Origin: Streptomyces sp. CB01881
GTDB taxonomy: Bacteria > Actinomycetota > Actinomycetes > Streptomycetales > Streptomycetaceae
Direction: 5' to 3'
Length of the DNA stretch: 64,000 bases
Assembly (NCBI RefSeq): GCF_002953255.1
Contig: NZ_CP026498.1
Location: 9,388,066-9,452,065, forward strand
Under the pieces are notes generated by a model. That model was not told the origin of the DNA and did no database searches. It saw nothing but the letters and a program-made list of their open reading frames with translations. This document shows, in pieces, positions 60,029-64,000 of this stretch; within the stretch, counting starts at the first letter, position 1, and each line of letters begins with the position of its first letter. The translations under genes were made by a program, and so were the position numbers.

Positions 60029-61404
60029 CGCCGATGACCACCGAGGGGATGAAGACGACGGCCCCGGCAACGACGGCGCAGGCGACACCGGCGGAGGCGA
60101 CACCGGCGCAGGCGCCCGGAGCGGCCGGCCGGAGCGCCAGGCGGGCCCTCGCCGGCCGGCTGTCCTGGGGACTGGCCGACCAGGCGGCCTCCAGCGTGAG
60201 CAACTTCGTGGTGGGCGTCTTCGTGGCCCGCTCGCTGGGGGTGGCCGCGTTCGGCATGTTCAGCCTCGCCTGGGTGACGTACGGCGTGGTGCTCAACGTC
60301 TCCCGCGGGCTGGCCACCGATCCGCTCGTGGTGCGCTTCAGCGGCGTGCCGGACGCGTCCTGGCGCGGGGCGGTGGCCCGGTCGACCGGTACCGCGCTGG
60401 GTGTCGGCGCGGTCATCGGCGCGGTGAGCCTGGTGGCCGGGCTCGGCCTCGGGGGCCAGGTGGGGTCCGCGTTCGCCGCCCTCGGTGTCATGGTGCCGGG
60501 GCTGCTGCTCCAGGACGCCTGGCGGTTCTCGTTCTTCGCCGCCGGCACCGGGCGCAAGGCGTTCGTCAACGACGTCGTGTGGGGCGTCGCGCTCGTCCCC
60601 GCCATGGTCGTGGCGGACCGGGTGGGCAGCGTGGCCGCCTTCGTGCTCGCCTGGGGCGCGTCCGCCACGGTCGCGGCGGGGTACGGCTGCCTCCAGTCCG
60701 GCATCCGGCCCCGGATCGCCGAGGCCCGCGGGTGGCTCCGCGAGCAGCGCGATCTCGGCTACCGGTACCTGGTCGAGAACGTCAGCCTCAGCGGCGCGAG
60801 CCAGCTGCGGGCGTACGGCCTGGGCGCGATCGTCGGGGTCGGCGCGGTGGGTGCGGTGCGGGGCGCCGAGCTCCTGCTCGGCCCCTTCCTGGCGGTGCTG
60901 ATGGGGCTTTCGCTGGTCACCGTGCCGGAGGCGGCCCGGGTGCTGCGGCAGGCCCCGCACCGGCTCGGCAGGTTCTGCCTCCTGCTGGGCGGGGGCCAGG
61001 CCGCCGGCGCGCTGCTCTGGGGCACGGCGCTGCTGCTCGTGCCCGGCCGGCTCGGCGAGCTGGTGCTCGGCGGCGTCTGGCACTCCGCCTCGGAGCTCAT
61101 CGTGCCGATCACCCTCGGCGTCGCGGGCGCGGGCCTCGGCACCGGCGCGGCCGCCGGGCTGCGCGCGCTCGGCGCGGCCCGGCGCAGCCTGCGCTGCCAG
61201 CTGTTCGCCTCCGCCTGCTACGCCGGCGGCGGGCTCGGCGGGGCGGCCGCCGCCGGCACGATCGGCTCGGCCTGGGGCGTCGCCGCCGCGACCGTCAGCG
61301 GCTCGGCCGTGTGGTGGCTGCAACTGCGGTCCGCCCTGCGCGAGCACCACAGCGCCCCCACCCCCGAAGTAGAGGACGGCACCACCGAAGTGAGGACCTC
61401 ATGA
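60025..61404 (+). CDS. Wzx-like flippase (polysaccharide transporter)
   Basis: A 459-aa membrane protein from ATG 60025 (ATGA overlap) with a Thr/Ala/Pro-rich N-terminal tail of about 35 residues and roughly 12 hydrophobic segments, starting with LSWGLADQAASSVSNFVVGVFVARSLG, typical of the MATE/MVF-type oligosaccharide flippases. It should move lipid-linked repeat units across the membrane for the Wzy-like polymerase. Confidence 0.85.
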   Translation: MTPMTTEGMKTTAPATTAQATPAEATPAQAPGAAGRSARRALAGRLSWGLADQAASSVSNFVVGVFVARSLGVAAFGMFSLAWVTYGVVLNVSRGLATDPLVVRFSGVPDASWRGAVARSTGTALGVGAVIGAVSLVAGLGLGGQVGSAFAALGVMVPGLLLQDAWRFSFFAAGTGRKAFVNDVVWGVALVPAMVVADRVGSVAAFVLAWGASATVAAGYGCLQSGIRPRIAEARGWLREQRDLGYRYLVENVSLSGASQLRAYGLGAIVGVGAVGAVRGAELLLGPFLAVLMGLSLVTVPEAARVLRQAPHRLGRFCLLLGGGQAAGALLWGTALLLVPGRLGELVLGGVWHSASELIVPITLGVAGAGLGTGAAAGLRALGAARRSLRCQLFASACYAGGGLGGAAAAGTIGSAWGVAAATVSGSAVWWLQLRSALREHHSAPTPEVEDGTTEVRTS

Positions 61405-62348
61405 CCGCCCGACCCAGACTGAGCATCGGCCTGCCCGTGTACAACGGCGAGGAATACCTCGCCGAGTCGCTCGACGCCCTGCTCGGCCAGACCTACGAGG
61501 ACTTCGAGCTGATCATCTCCGACAACGCCTCGACCGACGCGACGCAGGACATCTGCCGGCGGTACGCCACGCGGGACTCGCGCATCCGGTACCTCCGGCT
61601 GCCCCGGAACATCGGCGCCACGCCGAACCACAACCACGTGTTCGCCGAGTCCCGCGGCGAGCTCTTCAAGTGGGCCTCGCACGACGACCTGTACGGCCGG
61701 GACCTGCTGCTGCGCTGCGTGGAGGCGCTGGACGAGCGGCCGGACGTGATCCTCGCGCACGCCGACCAGGCGGTCATCGACGGCGACGGCCAGGTGAAGG
61801 TCCCCTACGCGTACGGGCTCGCCACCGCCTCGCCGCACGCGCCGGAGCGCTTCCGCAGCATGCTGTTCGAGCCCGGCGGCGACGACTTCTACGGGGTGCT
61901 GCGGGCCGACGTGCTGCGCCGGGTGAAACCGATGGACAGCTACCACCACGCGGACCGCACGTTCGTCACCGAGATCGGCCTGCACGGGCCCTTCCACCAG
62001 GTGCCGGAGCTGCTGTACTTCCGCCGCGACCACCCCACCCGCGCCGAGCGGGCGAACCCCTCCAAGCGCTCCCGGTGCGTCAACCTGGACCCGCGCCGGG
62101 CGGGCCCGCTGCACCCGACGCCCCGACTGCTCGCCGAGTACGTCTGGGGCTTCGTCTCGGCGGTCCGGCGGGCGCCGCTGTCCTCGTCCGACCGGCGCGC
62201 CTGCTACCGCCACCTGGCCGCGTGGCTGAGCAGCCGGGCCCGGCCGGGCGCCGGCGAACGGGTCGAGGACCGCGCCCCGGTCGACCCGGCCGGGCTCACC
62301 GTCTCCGTCGACGCCCTCGTGGCCGGCCGCGAGGGGCGGCAGACATGA
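61401..62348 (+). CDS. Glycosyltransferase family 2
   Basis: A 315-aa GT-A enzyme from ATG 61401 (ATGA overlap). It has LSIGLPVYNGEEYLAESLDALLGQTYEDFELIISDNASTD at the start, a metal-site region at FKWASHDDLY (the DxD equivalent), then QAVIDGDG and YHHADRTFVTEIGL. There is no membrane segment, so it works on the cytoplasmic face. Sugar specificity unknown. Confidence 0.93.
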   Translation: MTARPRLSIGLPVYNGEEYLAESLDALLGQTYEDFELIISDNASTDATQDICRRYATRDSRIRYLRLPRNIGATPNHNHVFAESRGELFKWASHDDLYGRDLLLRCVEALDERPDVILAHADQAVIDGDGQVKVPYAYGLATASPHAPERFRSMLFEPGGDDFYGVLRADVLRRVKPMDSYHHADRTFVTEIGLHGPFHQVPELLYFRRDHPTRAERANPSKRSRCVNLDPRRAGPLHPTPRLLAEYVWGFVSAVRRAPLSSSDRRACYRHLAAWLSSRARPGAGERVEDRAPVDPAGLTVSVDALVAGREGRQT

Positions 62349-63604
62349 CGTCCGCGGACCGAAAGCCGGTGCGGGTCGGGGTGTTCGGGCTGCTCGGCTC
62401 CGGAAACCTCGGCAACGACGGGTCATTGGAGGCCGTGCTCGGGTACCTGCGCGCCGAACACCCGGAGGCGGTCGTGGACGCGCTGTGCGGCGGGCCCGAG
62501 GCCGTGACGGCCCGGTTCCGGATCCCCGCCACGCGGCTGCACTGGAACCGCGCCGAGTACCGGACCGCGTCGCGGGCGGGCGCGATCGCGGCGAAGGGCC
62601 TGGGCAAACTCGTCGACGCCGTCCGCACCGCAGCCTGGGTGCGCCGGCACGACGTGGTGATCGTGCCGGGCATGGGCGTCCTGGAGGCCACCCTGCCGCT
62701 GCGGCCGTGGGGCTTCCCGTACGCGCTGTTCCTGCTCTGCGCGAGCGGCCGGCTGCTGCGCACCCGGGTCGCGCTGGTCAGTGTCGGCGCCGCCGAGATC
62801 CGCAACCGGCCGACCCGGGCCCTGGTGCGCTGGTCCGCGCGGCTGGCCGCGTACCGCTCGTACCGGGACGCCCCGTCCCGCGACGCGATGCGGGCGATGG
62901 GCGTGGACACCGCGCGCGACGAGGTCTACCCCGACCTCGCGTTCTCCCTGCCGACACCACCGGCGAGCACACGACCGGCCGGCGCGCCCCCGGGCTCGCC
63001 GGGCCCGGTCTGCCTCGGTGTCATGGACTTCCACGGCGGCAACGACGACCGTGCCCGGGCCGAGGAGATCCACCGGCGCTACCTCGACGGGACGATCCGG
63101 TTCGTCCGCGCGCTGGTCGAGGAGGGCAGGCCGGTCCGGCTGCTCACCGGCGACGCGTGCGACGCGTCGGTGGTCGCCGCGATCCTCGACGCCGTGGACT
63201 CGCCACTGGTCACCGCCGCCGAGCCGGCCTCACTGGCCGACCTGATGACGGAGATGGCGGCCGCCGACACCGTGGTGGCGGTCCGCTACCACAACCTGAT
63301 CTGCGCGCTGAAGACCGGTACGCCGGTACTCGCGCTCTGCTACGCGGCCAAGAGCGACGCGCTGATGGCGGAGATGGGCCTCGGCGCGTACTGCCACCCG
63401 GCGCGCGAGGTCGACGCCGACCGGCTGCTGGAGCAGTTCCGGGAACTGGAGAAGCGATCGATGGAGCTGAGACGGACCCTCACCGAGCGGAACCTGGCCG
63501 CCGCCCGGCGCCTGGAGCACCAGTTCACCGCCCTGACCGCGGCCCTCTTCCCGACGGCCGACCACGCCCACGCCCATACCCACGCCCTGCGGGAGGCCCC
63601 ATGA
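62345..63604 (+). CDS. Polysaccharide pyruvyl transferase family protein
   Basis: A 419-aa protein from ATG 62345 (ATGA overlap) of the CsaB/WcaK pyruvyltransferase family. It shows GVFGLLGSGNLGNDGSLEAVLGYL at the N-terminus, DVVIVPGMGVLE, and the C-terminal ADTVVAVRYHNLICALKTGTPVLALCYAAKSDALM, where RYHN is the usual R-x-H motif. It probably adds a pyruvate ketal to a sugar of the polymer, giving another negative charge. Confidence 0.9.
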   Translation: MTSADRKPVRVGVFGLLGSGNLGNDGSLEAVLGYLRAEHPEAVVDALCGGPEAVTARFRIPATRLHWNRAEYRTASRAGAIAAKGLGKLVDAVRTAAWVRRHDVVIVPGMGVLEATLPLRPWGFPYALFLLCASGRLLRTRVALVSVGAAEIRNRPTRALVRWSARLAAYRSYRDAPSRDAMRAMGVDTARDEVYPDLAFSLPTPPASTRPAGAPPGSPGPVCLGVMDFHGGNDDRARAEEIHRRYLDGTIRFVRALVEEGRPVRLLTGDACDASVVAAILDAVDSPLVTAAEPASLADLMTEMAAADTVVAVRYHNLICALKTGTPVLALCYAAKSDALMAEMGLGAYCHPAREVDADRLLEQFRELEKRSMELRRTLTERNLAAARRLEHQFTALTAALFPTADHAHAHTHALREAP

Positions 63605-64000
63605 AGGTGACCGAAGTCCCGGCGATCGCCGGCGCATACCTGTTCGAGCCGACGCCGTACGCCGACGAGCGCGGCTTCTTCTGCCGCACCTTCGACGCCG
63701 ACGTCATCCGCTCGGTGGGCCTCGACCCGGACGCCTTCGCCCAGGACAGCGTGTCCCGCTCGGTCGGGGGCGTGCTGCGCGGCCTGCACCTGCGCTCCGG
63801 CGCCGGCGAGGCCAAGCTGGTGCGGTGCTCGTACGGGAGGGTCTTCGACGTCGTCGTGGACCTGCGGCCCGACTCGCCGACCTACCGCAACCGGGCCTTC
63901 TTCGAGCTGTCCGGCGAGACGCAGGTGAGCCTGTACATCCCGGCCGGGTGCGCGCACGGCTTCCAGGCGCTCACCGGAACCGCCGACGTCTCGTACCGGA
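63601..64000 (+). CDS. dTDP-4-dehydrorhamnose 3,5-epimerase-like protein (3' truncated by window)
   Basis: The first 133 residues of an RmlC-family cupin epimerase, starting at ATG 63601 (ATGA overlap) and running off the window. Motifs present are PTPYADERGFFCRTF, the substrate-binding GVLRGLHLR with the catalytic His, GRVFDVVVDLRPDSPTY and IPAGCAHGFQAL. The usual LRGLHFQ reads LRGLHLR. It probably epimerises a 4-keto deoxysugar of the EPS pathway. The operon continues beyond 64000. Confidence 0.9.
   Translation, partial: MKVTEVPAIAGAYLFEPTPYADERGFFCRTFDADVIRSVGLDPDAFAQDSVSRSVGGVLRGLHLRSGAGEAKLVRCSYGRVFDVVVDLRPDSPTYRNRAFFELSGETQVSLYIPAGCAHGFQALTGTADVSYR

Noticed and set aside
1..64000. tRNA or rRNA genes, intact transposases, phage attachment sites
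   Set aside because: None could be recognised by eye on either strand.

Overview
The window is high-GC DNA with third-position G/C bias, GTG/TTG starts and GGAGG-type ribosome binding sites. Together with the gene content (Streptomyces-type BioB with a Cys/Gly-rich tail, DUF3516 helicase, ROK, GntR and LuxR-LAL regulators), this points to a Streptomycetaceae chromosome (Streptomyces or Kitasatospora). I see no rRNA, tRNA, CRISPR array or intact insertion sequence.

Region 1 (1-18.8 kb) is mostly ordinary chromosome: a truncated Ski2-like helicase, a small membrane protein, the biotin operon bioB-bioA-bioD, several hypothetical proteins, an LLM flavin monooxygenase followed by an internally deleted paralogue, a GNAT acetyltransferase, a methyltransferase, ROK and GntR regulators, exonuclease III, and a secreted collagenase-like M9 metalloprotease with PKD and C-terminal beta domains. 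Region 2 (18.8-21.3 kb) is scarred. It holds a DUF5753 regulator remnant, a divergent HTH regulator/hydrolase pair, and a C-terminal exonuclease III remnant that echoes the intact gene at 15.3 kb.

Region 3 (21.3-32.3 kb) is the most interesting part: an apparent RiPP locus built on two divergent transcription units. Leftward run an EpiD-like peptidyl-cysteine decarboxylase (LanD), a large LuxR/LAL regulator, a LanM synthetase and a 66-residue membrane-like peptide. Rightward run a 25-residue cationic peptide ending in its only Cys, a perfect 15-bp hairpin, a membrane M50-type metalloprotease fused to a PqqD/RRE-like domain, a TPR protein and a flavin reductase. The LanM keeps its dehydratase motifs, but its LanC-like domain has lost the Cys zinc ligands. 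Together with LanD and the C-terminal Cys this suggests an aminovinyl-cysteine (AviCys) peptide made without a zinc cyclase, from an unusually short precursor. This is inference from sequence alone.

Region 4 (32.3-37.5 kb) holds a Gfo/Idh/MocA remnant, glutamate decarboxylase, a cytochrome P450, a 50-aa basic small protein and about 1 kb of apparently decayed coding sequence.

Region 5 (37.6 kb to the right edge) is one uninterrupted rightward exopolysaccharide operon. It carries a priming sugar-phosphate transferase, a GDP-mannose/UDP-glucose dehydrogenase, glycosyltransferases, two chain-length proteins whose ATPase parts look degenerate, an AsnB amidotransferase, a two-domain oxidoreductase, a heparinase-like lyase, a lipoprotein beta-helix protein, a Wzy-like polymerase, a Wzx-like flippase and a pyruvyltransferase. 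It also has a nucleotide-sugar cassette (C-methyltransferase, nucleotidyltransferase, PIG-L deacetylase, epimerase, DUF4910 protein and a 3,5-epimerase cut by the window end). Most adjacent genes overlap by 1-11 bases or abut, implying translational coupling. The gene set suggests an acidic, possibly amidated and pyruvylated polymer containing a modified branched or deoxy sugar.
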